A stretch of DNA of 49,305 nucleotides. Origin: a virus. Positions 20,217 through 28,437 of this stretch are shown here, piece after piece. The stretch is taken from IMG/VR virus record IMGVR_UViG_3300019776_000139, positions 1-49,305 of that record; one strand, given 5' to 3'. The position numbers and the translations under genes are program-made. The notes beneath the pieces were generated by a model that saw nothing but the letters and a program-made list of their open reading frames with translations, had not been told where the DNA came from and made no database searches. The first letter of the stretch is position 1. The number at the start of each line of letters is the position of its first letter.

Positions 20217-20847
20217 AAAGTTCGACTTCCGCACAGCATATATTGACCTTCTAATCAACCTGCTGACAGGCACGGTCGTTCTATTCATTCTTACCACACT
20301 TCTCATTGCACCAATCACGAAGAACACAGAAGGCATCAAGAAGAATGCCGACTATGTTTTGACTGTTGAGTGGCCAGAAAAGATGGACTGCGATGTTGAT
20401 ATGTGGGTTCGTGATCCACAAAACAATGTCGTATCGTATCGTTTCAGCGAAGCTGGTCTGATGTATTTCGAGCGTGATGATATGGGCAAGCGCCGCAGCG
20501 TCTACGAAATAGACGGCAAAGAAGTTGTAATTGATCCAGATAACAAAGAGTTTGTAACACTGCGCGGTACATTTCCTGGCGAGTATGTTCTAAATCTTCA
20601 CGTATACTCTTGCTTAGATCCAAAAACTAATCTGGCATTGTCTGCTGGTGAGCTTATTGATGTTCCTGTCATAGTTGAGATAGTCAGAATCAATCCATCA
20701 TTCATTGTCGTCAAGCATCTTGAATTGAAGATGGAAAGCGTGTGGCAAGAAAAGACAGCCATTCGCTTTGTCATGGACAGCAACAAGAATATTCTTCGCT
20801 TCAAGAACGACTTTGTATCTGTAAGAGTTGGAAACAAAACACCATGA
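20203..20847 (+). CDS. ExbD/MotB-like partner with periplasmic beta-domain (214 aa)
   Basis: A short cytoplasmic N terminus leads into one membrane helix, AYIDLLINLLTGTVVLFILT. Asp15 is placed like the proton-carrying aspartate of ExbD/MotB. The periplasmic part (40-214) is beta-rich: DVDMWVRDPQNNVVSYRF, a GEYVLNLHVYS strand and a C-terminal sheet. This resembles DUF2135/YfaP-type domains rather than ExbD or OmpA-like peptidoglycan-binding domains. The role is inferred from the pair: a proton-driven device of unknown output. It overlaps genes on both sides. Confidence 0.65.
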   Translation: MMSHRKFDFRTAYIDLLINLLTGTVVLFILTTLLIAPITKNTEGIKKNADYVLTVEWPEKMDCDVDMWVRDPQNNVVSYRFSEAGLMYFERDDMGKRRSVYEIDGKEVVIDPDNKEFVTLRGTFPGEYVLNLHVYSCLDPKTNLALSAGELIDVPVIVEIVRINPSFIVVKHLELKMESVWQEKTAIRFVMDSNKNILRFKNDFVSVRVGNKTP

Positions 20848-21428
20848 CACAAACAATTTTACTCATGCTTGCATTGTTCATTGCACTGACAACAGCAATA
20901 GCATTTTATTGGAACAACAAGACAATGAAGTTTATTGTCATTGCTCTGTTTGTTGTTCTAGCAAATGCTGTATACTTCTCTCTTGATGGCGTCAAAGGAT
21001 GGCCTGCAAATGAAAAGCAAGAAGTCAAGGGTGTTCTAGCATCTGTCGTTATTATCAATCCATCAGACATGAGCGAAGGTGCAATTATCATCAGTCTCTT
21101 TCCTAGAGTAGATACGAAGTGGTATGAGTATGTCTATCCGAAATATGCACCAAAGACATATTATCTCGAATACTCAAACGATAGAGCAGCAGAGTTTGAA
21201 AAAGCAAAACAAGCTATGATGGAAGGCAAAGAAGTCCGTATCAATTCAATACCGCCAAAGAATGCAAAGGGTGGTGATATGGAAGGTGATATCTCTGAAT
21301 CTATAACAGAAGCTATTAACAACATCATGGGTAAGATAATACCAAAGCAGGGTGATACGTATAAACCAAAAGTGCCTGATGTTGAAATTTTAGAACAGCA
21401 AGTTCCGCCTGAGAAAGGGTCGCAATAA
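20844..21428 (+). CDS. Membrane-anchored protein of the channel operon (194 aa)
   Basis: Two N-terminal membrane spans (about 4-22 and 28-46) are followed by a soluble, probably periplasmic domain (GVLASVVIINPSDMSEGAIIISLFPR) and a Pro/Lys-rich tail ending EQQVPPEKGSQ. Its ATG overlaps the ExbD-like stop (ATGA) and its stop overlaps the protease start (TAATG region). No family is recognised; the position argues for a component of the same complex. Confidence 0.68.
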   Translation: MTQTILLMLALFIALTTAIAFYWNNKTMKFIVIALFVVLANAVYFSLDGVKGWPANEKQEVKGVLASVVIINPSDMSEGAIIISLFPRVDTKWYEYVYPKYAPKTYYLEYSNDRAAEFEKAKQAMMEGKEVRINSIPPKNAKGGDMEGDISESITEAINNIMGKIIPKQGDTYKPKVPDVEILEQQVPPEKGSQ

Positions 21429-22441
21429 TGACATATAGTTTGCCAAAGGGTGTTTACGCAATATTGTTAGGAGGCATATTGCTTTCTATCATAGCTTTCA
21501 ATCTAGACACAAGACCACGAAACACAGTTGAGTTGGTTGAGCAAGTCAAGCCAGGCACAGTGCTTATCACAAATCAGATTGATGCGACAAGCGGAGGTTC
21601 TGGCTCAGGGTTCATTCTTGAAGACAACATGATTATTACCAATCATCATGTCATTGATGGTAACGGCAAGATTAGTGTCTATTCACCAAACTCGCGCAAG
21701 AAGTATGAAGCAAAGGTAGTCTATCAGGATAAGATTGTAGACCTTGCAATTCTCAGATTGCTTGATTGGGAACTATTTGAGAAAGAACAAAAGCCCGTAA
21801 ATCTTAAACTTGGTGACAGCGATGAAACAACTGAGGGCGACAAGATTGTTGTAATCGGTAATCCTTGGGGTCTAACTTGGTCTGTTTCAGAGGGCATTCT
21901 TTCGGCAAAGAACAGACGGGCAGGGCCAAATCCAAAGTATCTAGACCAAGTTGATGCTAAGGTATATCAAGGCAACTCTGGTGGTCCAATCTTCAACGAA
22001 AACGGACAAGTTATTTGTGTCAGCGAAATCATGTTATCTGGTGAAGGCGGTAGCTACGGCTTCTGTATTCCATCTAATCTCGTAAAGAAGGTAATTCACG
22101 ATTTCAATGTTCTCGGTGAAGTCAGATGGCGTGTAATAAATGTAGCTATTGGGTTGACAGATGACGGCAGTAATGTTATATTACAAAGTGTGGAGCCTGG
22201 TGGTGCTGCTGGAAAAGCAGGACTGAAAGAGGGTGATAAGATTCTAACTATCTTTACCAAAGACAATAGAACAGGTAAGAAAATCGTAACACCTGATGAT
22301 ATGATTACTGAACTGGCTACACTACACGGTGATGATGAAGATGTTAGAGTTGCAATTGATAGAAACGGAGAAAAGATGATGATTGATGTGAAGACAAACT
22401 ATAAGCTATCTAGTGAATATACTCCTGACAAGGCAAGATAA
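21428..22441 (+). CDS. HtrA/DegP-like serine protease with PDZ domain
   Basis: The 337-residue protein has an N-terminal membrane span (about 9-25) and a trypsin-fold domain with the triad His74 (TNHHV), Asp105 (VDLAIL) and Ser184 (GNSGG). A PDZ domain (about 230-325) contains VEPGGAAGKAGLKEGDKIL. DegS/DegP-type proteases act in the periplasm on misfolded or regulatory envelope proteins. One membrane anchor and one PDZ make it DegS-like. Such proteases are rare in phages. Its placement after the ExbBD-like pair suggests they work together at the envelope. Confidence 0.9.
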   Translation: MTYSLPKGVYAILLGGILLSIIAFNLDTRPRNTVELVEQVKPGTVLITNQIDATSGGSGSGFILEDNMIITNHHVIDGNGKISVYSPNSRKKYEAKVVYQDKIVDLAILRLLDWELFEKEQKPVNLKLGDSDETTEGDKIVVIGNPWGLTWSVSEGILSAKNRRAGPNPKYLDQVDAKVYQGNSGGPIFNENGQVICVSEIMLSGEGGSYGFCIPSNLVKKVIHDFNVLGEVRWRVINVAIGLTDDGSNVILQSVEPGGAAGKAGLKEGDKILTIFTKDNRTGKKIVTPDDMITELATLHGDDEDVRVAIDRNGEKMMIDVKTNYKLSSEYTPDKAR

Positions 22442-22668
22442 TGCCGACAAAGGATGAAATGACAACGTTTTCTTTGTCTATTGAGACTATCGTAGCAAAG
22501 AAGAATATACCATATATGGATGCAATTCTCATGTATTGTGAAGAAACTGGATTAGAGGTAGAATTGGCAGCAAAGCTGATATCAGGCGCTCTTAAATCAA
22601 AGATACAGTTAGAAGCAGAAGACTTACATTTTTTGCCTAAATCAAATACCACAAAATTACCGCTATGA
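22441..22668 (+). CDS. 33: gp33-like late transcription co-activator
   Basis: The 75-residue protein (MTTFSLSIETIVAKKNIPYMDAILMYCEE, then KSKIQLEAEDLHFLPKSN and a TKLPL end) matches gp33-type proteins of T4-like phages. These link RNA polymerase to the sliding clamp for late transcription. Its position before gp59 and gp32 mirrors T4 33-59-32. It fits the TATAAATA promoters found at 14143, 30155 and 40633. Confidence 0.78.
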   Translation: MPTKDEMTTFSLSIETIVAKKNIPYMDAILMYCEETGLEVELAAKLISGALKSKIQLEAEDLHFLPKSNTTKLPL

Positions 22669-23387
22669 TATTTTACAATCTGAGTCCTATACTCACTCTT
22701 TTGACTGAGAGTGTGCCAAATGCTGAGATATGGAAAGACCGCTTCAACTTCTTCTTCAACAACGAAGAGTATGATGAAGAGCTTACCGATTGGTATTATG
22801 ATAAGCTTATCAACAATATCCGCGAAGTGAAAGACCTATTAACATCACAGTATGTTGTAGACTCTTACACAGGTCTATTCTCTTTTTCATCTGAGCATAT
22901 TGATGCCACACACTCATTCAATCTTGCGCTATTTTTAAGCGGAAACTATCAGCACTTCTATAAGAAAAAGATTCTTACGGTGTGTGCTGATTTTGGAATG
23001 CTTAATGTGCAGATTAAGATGGCAGGCCTAAATCTTGTTTCTTCTGTCCAAAAAGAATACTACAATGTAGGCACTGTTCTGGCATGTATTGGCAACAATG
23101 CACCGCCCTATCCTATAAACAGGATGGAGTTTCCAGATGAGGATGTTCTAATCATGTCTTGTGTTTTCCAAGAAGATGATTTGGCATATAAGAACTGGCA
23201 GTATATGCTTGACAAAAGAGCAGAGGGTAAAGAAGTATTTTTTACTTCCAACACTTATTCTTACTTGCGTAACCATATGAACTATGATAGAATCGAGCTT
23301 GTAGTTGATCCTCACGTGGTATATAAGCCTGAAGACTATGCTAATCTTTCTTATGGATATACCAACAAGATTTACAGGTTAAAGTGA
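22665..23387 (+). CDS. Conserved protein between gp33 and gp59, Rossmann-like (240 aa)
   Basis: The N terminus is helical and acidic. The central part (KILTVCADFGMLNVQIKMAGLN, VLACIGNNAPPYPINRM, DEDVLIMSCVF) reads like a beta-alpha-beta Rossmann core, possibly a diverged methyltransferase. I recognise the family as a resident of this spot in T4-like phages of cyanobacteria and alphaproteobacteria, without known function. It overlaps both neighbours by four bases. Confidence 0.7.
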   Translation: MIFYNLSPILTLLTESVPNAEIWKDRFNFFFNNEEYDEELTDWYYDKLINNIREVKDLLTSQYVVDSYTGLFSFSSEHIDATHSFNLALFLSGNYQHFYKKKILTVCADFGMLNVQIKMAGLNLVSSVQKEYYNVGTVLACIGNNAPPYPINRMEFPDEDVLIMSCVFQEDDLAYKNWQYMLDKRAEGKEVFFTSNTYSYLRNHMNYDRIELVVDPHVVYKPEDYANLSYGYTNKIYRLK

Positions 23388-23980
23388 AGCTATCAGGATA
23401 TGAAACTTTCTGTCTCTACCTTGCCATCAAAAATCATTTTACCATTGACTCATACGACTTTTTCAAGTATAATGGTAAAGTCAAGAATGTTGGTAAGGAA
23501 ACTTACCTGAACAGGAAAGATAGATTTCAGTTTGAAAAGCTGGCCAGAAAGTGTGAGAACATGCAAGACCATCTTGTGGCCAACTTACTAAAAGATAAGA
23601 CATGGATTGGTGATTTATTAGAAGATGAGGCTTTTGATAACACCAAAGCATATGTGAAGACTAACCAGTCCATGTCTTACGTATTTCGGAACGAATTGGA
23701 AAGAATAGGAGATATCAAACCCGCCTTACGGTTTGATGGTCAGTATCCAGACATTATACCGACTCTGATGAATGGTACAATATCCTATCAGACCTTTGTG
23801 ATACTCAACTATTTCATCCAGTTCGTTCCGAAGTTTGATGCTAGACTGCCAGATGATTTCATTTGGTCTAAACTTAGCTTCAAAGCAAAGAAGTTTGCGC
23901 CCTTTATTATCACACAGATAGATAAAAAAAAGTTTGCAGACCTCTTGAAATCTCACGTAGAGAACACTATATATACTTGA
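23384..23980 (+). CDS. 59: gp59-like DNA helicase loader
   Basis: It starts at GTG (in AAGTGAAG) four bases into the previous stop. The 198-residue protein follows T4 gp59 (217 residues): KLSGYETFCLYLAIKNHFT, DFFKYNGKV, RKDRFQFEKLARK, LKDKTWIGDLLEDEA and a C-terminal helical half with FVILNYF. gp59 loads the gp41 helicase onto gp32-coated DNA at forks. Gene order 33-59-32 supports it strongly. Confidence 0.88.
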   Translation: MKLSGYETFCLYLAIKNHFTIDSYDFFKYNGKVKNVGKETYLNRKDRFQFEKLARKCENMQDHLVANLLKDKTWIGDLLEDEAFDNTKAYVKTNQSMSYVFRNELERIGDIKPALRFDGQYPDIIPTLMNGTISYQTFVILNYFIQFVPKFDARLPDDFIWSKLSFKAKKFAPFIITQIDKKKFADLLKSHVENTIYT

Positions 23981-24005
23981 CACAGGGAGATTCCTGTGCT
24001 ATCAT
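23977..24005 (+). promoter_or_regulatory. Sigma-70-type promoter of gp32 with a palindrome in the spacer
   Basis: TTGACA (23977-23982), 17 bases, TATCAT (24000-24005). The spacer contains CACAGG-GAGATT-CCTGTG, a perfect inverted repeat that could be an operator. Downstream, ATACAACGC occurs twice within 20 bases before the GGAG site of gp32. Confidence 0.7.
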
Positions 24006-24049
24006 ACTAAACATACAACGCTATACAACGCATACATGGAGAACATACA

Positions 24050-24958
24050 ATGTCAAACTTTGCATCCCTCAAGAAGTCTTCGGCTGATATCGGTCGTCTT
24101 ACCCGCGAAATTGAAAAGATTAATGCACCCGCTGAAAGTGGTGGCAAGGAAGACACTCGGTTCTGGCAGCCAGAAGTAGACAAGGCTGGCAATGGCTATG
24201 CAGTCATTCGCTTCCTTCCTGCTCCTGCCGTAGACGGCGATGATGCGCTTCCTTGGGTTCGTATCTTCAATCACGGCTTCAAGGGTCCGTCTGGTAAGTG
24301 GTACATCGAAAACTCACTTACGACTATCGGCCAGAAGGATCCTGTGTCTGAGTATAACTCGACTCTTTGGAACTCTACATCTGACGATTCGTCGCCCGCG
24401 CGTAAGCAGGCCCGCGAACAGAAGCGCCGTCTGACTTATATTGCCAACATCATGGTTATCACTGATCCGAAGAACCCTGAGAACGAGGGACAAATCAAGC
24501 TGTTCAAGTTCGGTAAGAAGATTTTCGACAAGATCACTCTTGCCATGAACCCGCAGTATCAGGACGAGAAGCCGATGAACCCGTTCGATCTTTGGAACGG
24601 CGCTAACTTCAAGATCAAGATTCGTCAGGTCGAAGGCTATCGCAACTATGACCTGTCTAGTTTCGATGCTCCGACGGCACTGTCTTCGGATGATGCTGAA
24701 CTTGAAAAGATTTGGAAGGCAGAACACTCTCTCAAGGAGTTTACTGATCCGAAGAACTTCAAGTCCTACGAAGACCTCAAGCGGAAGCTGAACGAGGTTC
24801 TCGGTCTTGATATCACTTCTGTCCGCGCTAATGCCAAGCCGGCACCTCTTGAAGACGATGATGTGCCTTTTAAGGCCGCCGCACAGCGTAAGTCGGTACC
24901 AGTCGCTGAGGATGAAGATGAAGACCTGAACTACTTCAAGGGTCTTGCTGACGACTAA
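24050..24958 (+). CDS. 32: gp32-like single-stranded DNA-binding protein
   Basis: The 302-residue protein has the gp32 order: a basic N terminus (ASLKKSSADIGRLTREIEK), FWQPEVDKAGNGYAVIRFLPAP, IENSLTTIGQKDPVSEYNS, NIMVITDPKNPENEG, LFKFGKKIFDKI and an acidic C-terminal tail (DEDEDLNYFKGLADD). It coats ssDNA and recruits replication proteins through the acidic tail. The protein has no cysteine at all, so the zinc site of T4 gp32 is missing, as in other members of this branch. It ends at a strong terminator. Confidence 0.93.
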   Translation: MSNFASLKKSSADIGRLTREIEKINAPAESGGKEDTRFWQPEVDKAGNGYAVIRFLPAPAVDGDDALPWVRIFNHGFKGPSGKWYIENSLTTIGQKDPVSEYNSTLWNSTSDDSSPARKQAREQKRRLTYIANIMVITDPKNPENEGQIKLFKFGKKIFDKITLAMNPQYQDEKPMNPFDLWNGANFKIKIRQVEGYRNYDLSSFDAPTALSSDDAELEKIWKAEHSLKEFTDPKNFKSYEDLKRKLNEVLGLDITSVRANAKPAPLEDDDVPFKAAAQRKSVPVAEDEDEDLNYFKGLADD

Positions 24959-24965
24959 GAAGATT

Positions 24966-24990
24966 GGGGAGCATTTCTGCTCCCCTTTTT
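24966..24990 (+). terminator. Strong Rho-independent terminator after gp32
   Basis: GGGGAGCA (24966-24973) and TGCTCCCC (24978-24985) form a perfect 8-bp stem with a four-base loop, then five T. It separates the plus-strand replication genes from the convergent minus-strand operon, whose last stop begins at 24990. Confidence 0.92.
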
Positions 24991-27491
24991 CATACCTTAG
25001 ATGCTATGGTAGCTTTTGTGAAGTGGTCGTATTGATTTGGTCCAGTTTCTGGACGCCCTCTAACTCTATTCATGGCGCGACGATAAGAAGGACTTTCGTC
25101 ATAGTGTCTCATCGCTAATGATTCTCTCCATGAATTATCCACAGGTCCGGCAGTTGGCGCTGCTGGTCTAGGAACATCTCGCTTTTGCATTTGTTGAGTT
25201 CTGTAATCTTCTACATCATTCTCTATATTCTCTAAACGAGTTTCCATCTCATTTGTATCATATTTCTGAGATAGTTCTTCTGCTTTTAGTCTGTCAGTAG
25301 AAGTGACTTGCATTGTTGTGCCTTGCTTCACAAGCTTTTCGTTCTTACCGACCTGTGCTACTGCTTCGCCAGTTTCGTTATCTACAAGAGTCAAGTCCTC
25401 ATTCAATCCATAAAGATTACCACCGAGAGCCAGTTTAGGAACTTCTGAGGGAGCTTTTGCGGCTTCGGCTTGTTGTTCTTCAAGTTCTACCGTAGCAACT
25501 GTAGGTTCCTTCTTTGGGCCGTAAGATTCTTCAGCGGCTTTAATTAAATCTTCTCCTGTTCCAAATCTTTCTGCAACGCCAGTCATTAGTTTTTGGCCAG
25601 CCTCAGAATTAGGATCAATACCTAATTGCGCTAAAGCACTCTCAGATAATCCGCCTGCAACACTACCTCTGCCTATAGGACTTGTGTGAGCAGATATTCC
25701 TGTTCTAGGATCAACTTTGCCTGCTTTATCACTATGCATGGCATCCCACTCAACATCTGAGAACAGCATACCATTTCTTATGCCCCATGAACCGTAATCG
25801 CCTTCATTTTGATTTGCTTTGTATATACGTGCCAGTTCCTGGTTTTGAATAAACTCATTATACAATGCAAATCCTTCAGGATCAATTCCACCGTGATTTG
25901 GTTTGTTTGAATAGTTGCCGTAAGCACCACTTTGATTTTTTAATTTTTGCCCCGTTTCTGGATCAATATCATAGATTGCCCAGTCGCCAGCATTGCCTTG
26001 TAAATGTTGTCCGCCATCTCTTGTTCCACCAAGTGCTGTTCCAGGAACATCATAACCTGCTCCTGGTCCATAAAGCTCAATTCTTTTTGTTGGATTTTCC
26101 GCTTCAAACTTCTTAGCTGCCATCATTGCAGTCATCAAGTATTCACGATCAATGGCTTTGCCGTTGTGTTCTAATATTGCTTTATTTGGATTTCTGGCTG
26201 CCCAAAACTCGTAAGGGTCTTCTAATGGTCCAATGTTAACATTAGTTTTTTGTGTTTTGTCAGGAATTGCCTCTGAAGATGTAGGAGAAGCTCGGTCGTA
26301 TAGGGTTTCAGCCAGTGCGGCTTGTCTCTTAGCTTCTTCTTCTTGTACTAGTTTTTGTCTTGCCTCTTTGATTTCCTCTGGCGTATAAGCCTTATTCATC
26401 TTAGCGGCATTTTCAGTCTTTATCTTTTCAACTTCTTCCTGCTTTCTTGGAGCATAAGGACCCGCAGCAAAAGTCTCAGCATAGATATTATCGCCTGGTC
26501 CTGGCTGTAAGTATCCTTGTTTTCTTGCCTGTCTTTCAAAGGTTTTTCCGTAACCTTCACCCTTAACATAATACTCTGCTCTAAACTCTGTTGCCGCTCC
26601 AATATTACTCGGAACTTTACCCGAAGAAAGTTCCTTTATTCTCTGTCTAATAAAAGCCGCCTGTTCATCCGACGCGACCTTGTAACCTGCATATTGGCCG
26701 GGTGCTCTTGAAACATCTTTTAGATTATTCCAATTTGGATCTGCGCCCACTCTATTCAACATATTATTGATGACGCCATCTATGCTTTCTTTGTTACCAG
26801 ATAATGCCTCACCAGCAATCGTATTAATAACAGCATCGCTTAAATCTACATCAGAAAGCGGATAAACAGGTCTATATGTCCCTTCTGCACTGGCTGCTTC
26901 TTTTTTAAGTTCGGTTGCTATCTGTTCATCACTCATCGTAGAAGCTTGAGTAGCAGTTTCTTTTATTAAAGTTTTGCCGTCTTCGGTTTCAACTTTTTGT
27001 AGACCAGCTTTGGCTAATTCCTCTTTGGATAGATTTTTCAGAAAACTAATTCTTTTATCTCCTGCCAGCACACCATTTTCACCAATAACGTTATAGACAT
27101 TATCAACGTCAACGCCCTTTTCTAGCAGCTTCTTTTTCATTTCCGCGACGGTAGGTTTAGGTACATCAGCGGGTCTCTTACCTTTCGGTTTAGTTTCGCC
27201 ATCATATTTACCAGCAGAAGTATAGCCCTGCTCACCGCCGCCTGTTTGATGTGGCGTACCACCCCCGTCAAGATAGCGCGTTGCGGCCAAGAAGTTTGAA
27301 ATGTCTGGAAGCTGTCGTCTATAATAATCTGGAAAAGCTTTGGCAATTTCAATGGGAGTTAGTGCTGTCAGAATTGATTGAGCAAAGGTGTCAACTGACG
27401 TTGCCGCTTTTACGCGGTCGGCAATTGGAATCTTCATCAAAGATTTATAGTCAACTGTCAAACTTTCGCTTGTAATAGGATTTACTGCCAT
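24990..27491 (-). CDS. Virion-associated two-domain peptidoglycan hydrolase (833 aa)
   Basis: Residues 215-345 match the SleB/CwlJ-type cell-wall hydrolase: DAVINTIAGEAL (Glu228), INNMLNRV, and GPGDNIYAETF. Residues 430-600 carry an M15-like metallopeptidase pattern: GGQHLQGNAGDWAI (HxxGxAxD, His496 and Asp503) and a later DAMHSD (His586). Long Lys/Glu-rich and Pro-rich linkers separate the domains, and a coiled-coil tail follows. Being last in a tail/baseplate operon, it is probably a tail lysin that opens the wall during injection. This may replace the lysozyme domain missing from the gp5-like gene. The enzyme classes are inferred from motifs. Confidence 0.75.
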   Translation of the reverse strand: MAVNPITSESLTVDYKSLMKIPIADRVKAATSVDTFAQSILTALTPIEIAKAFPDYYRRQLPDISNFLAATRYLDGGGTPHQTGGGEQGYTSAGKYDGETKPKGKRPADVPKPTVAEMKKKLLEKGVDVDNVYNVIGENGVLAGDKRISFLKNLSKEELAKAGLQKVETEDGKTLIKETATQASTMSDEQIATELKKEAASAEGTYRPVYPLSDVDLSDAVINTIAGEALSGNKESIDGVINNMLNRVGADPNWNNLKDVSRAPGQYAGYKVASDEQAAFIRQRIKELSSGKVPSNIGAATEFRAEYYVKGEGYGKTFERQARKQGYLQPGPGDNIYAETFAAGPYAPRKQEEVEKIKTENAAKMNKAYTPEEIKEARQKLVQEEEAKRQAALAETLYDRASPTSSEAIPDKTQKTNVNIGPLEDPYEFWAARNPNKAILEHNGKAIDREYLMTAMMAAKKFEAENPTKRIELYGPGAGYDVPGTALGGTRDGGQHLQGNAGDWAIYDIDPETGQKLKNQSGAYGNYSNKPNHGGIDPEGFALYNEFIQNQELARIYKANQNEGDYGSWGIRNGMLFSDVEWDAMHSDKAGKVDPRTGISAHTSPIGRGSVAGGLSESALAQLGIDPNSEAGQKLMTGVAERFGTGEDLIKAAEESYGPKKEPTVATVELEEQQAEAAKAPSEVPKLALGGNLYGLNEDLTLVDNETGEAVAQVGKNEKLVKQGTTMQVTSTDRLKAEELSQKYDTNEMETRLENIENDVEDYRTQQMQKRDVPRPAAPTAGPVDNSWRESLAMRHYDESPSYRRAMNRVRGRPETGPNQYDHFTKATIASKV

Positions 27492-27697
27492 TAACGTCTC
27501 TTCTTACTTGCCCTTGCTGCCGCTTCGCGGTCGCGTCTATCTTGCTCTTGTTTCTTTAAAAAGTCTGATAACAAATCAATGTACACATATCTTTCCCAAG
27601 GTATCATAGCTTCAAGCTCAGTCAGCGAATACTTGTGATGCTGTACCAGCGAGAAGTTTGTTTTATAGTGGTTTACCGCATTATCATATCCAAACAT
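27491..27697 (-). CDS. Small baseplate-assembly protein (gp51-like position, 68 aa)
   Basis: The protein (YKTNFSLVQHHKYSLTELEAMIPWERYVYIDLL) ends in a basic helix. Short proteins with an ELEAMIPWER..Y segment sit next to gp26-like genes in T4-like phages and are often labelled baseplate hub assembly (gp51). It overlaps both neighbours by one base (TAATG). The gp51 label is uncertain. Confidence 0.6.
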   Translation of the reverse strand: MFGYDNAVNHYKTNFSLVQHHKYSLTELEAMIPWERYVYIDLLSDFLKKQEQDRRDREAAARASKKRR

Positions 27698-28437
27698 TAT
27701 TGAAAAAAATTTATGAAGTCTTTATACCTCACACTATGAACTTTACCACACTTTGGACACTGTCCTTCACCTATTGCTAAGAACGTCGGAAAATTCTTTA
27801 TGAACTCTTCTAGTTTGCCGAACTGTTCCTGTGTCAAACTCTCAACAAATTCCTGCGTCTCAGCCGGCGTCATGTCTTTGTGTGTATAAAATTGACCGCC
27901 CGAAAAGATTTTGTCTATGCAAGATACGATTATCTTGATTTTTGTTTCTAGCTGGTCTTGCTTTTCGTTTATGGTTCTCATTACAGAATATGTTGGATAC
28001 TTCATGTAGAATATCAGATTATCGTTGAACTTGATTTCTAGCTTGGTTTTATCGTTGTTTTCTACCTCTATGTTCGCAATATCAATGGCAGCTTCAAATC
28101 TACCACCACACTTCTCTCCGTCTTTCATTGTCTGACAGATGAAGTTTACGTTTATCTTTTCACCAACGGACTTGGCTCTAAGAGCGATAAAAAGATAGTC
28201 TATGTCAAAAAACGGCAAAGCATCTACATTTATTTCTGGTGCAATGATACAGTTATTGATAACTTGTTTTGTTGTCTTTATGATTTCATGGGCATCATCG
28301 CTTTTCACAGCCATCAGCAAAAGCTTTTCTTCTTTGACTAGAAACGGACGGATCTTCAATTCTTGTCCGTTAGATGGCAGCTTTATATCATATGTTGGCA
28401 AGTCAATCTTAGGTAACATACTATAATATTCCTTCAT
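27697..28437 (-). CDS. 26: gp26-like baseplate hub subunit (246 aa)
   Basis: The protein has PKIDLPTYDIKLPSNGQELKIRPFLVKEEKLLLMA at the N terminus and a C-terminal zinc finger (CPKC near residue 234, with an earlier Cys pair CQTMKDGEKC near 126-135). It matches gp26-type hub proteins of T4-like phages. gp26 is needed for hub assembly. The stop overlaps the next gene; the start overlaps the upstream stop by four bases. Confidence 0.75.
   Translation of the reverse strand: MKEYYSMLPKIDLPTYDIKLPSNGQELKIRPFLVKEEKLLLMAVKSDDAHEIIKTTKQVINNCIIAPEINVDALPFFDIDYLFIALRAKSVGEKINVNFICQTMKDGEKCGGRFEAAIDIANIEVENNDKTKLEIKFNDNLIFYMKYPTYSVMRTINEKQDQLETKIKIIVSCIDKIFSGGQFYTHKDMTPAETQEFVESLTQEQFGKLEEFIKNFPTFLAIGEGQCPKCGKVHSVRYKDFINFFQ

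Noticed and set aside
19761-20847. Zorya-type defence system (ZorA/ZorB)
   Set aside because: The channel pair is MotA/MotB-like in the broad sense, but it lacks the long ZorA tail, the OmpA-like ZorB domain and the ZorC/D/E genes.
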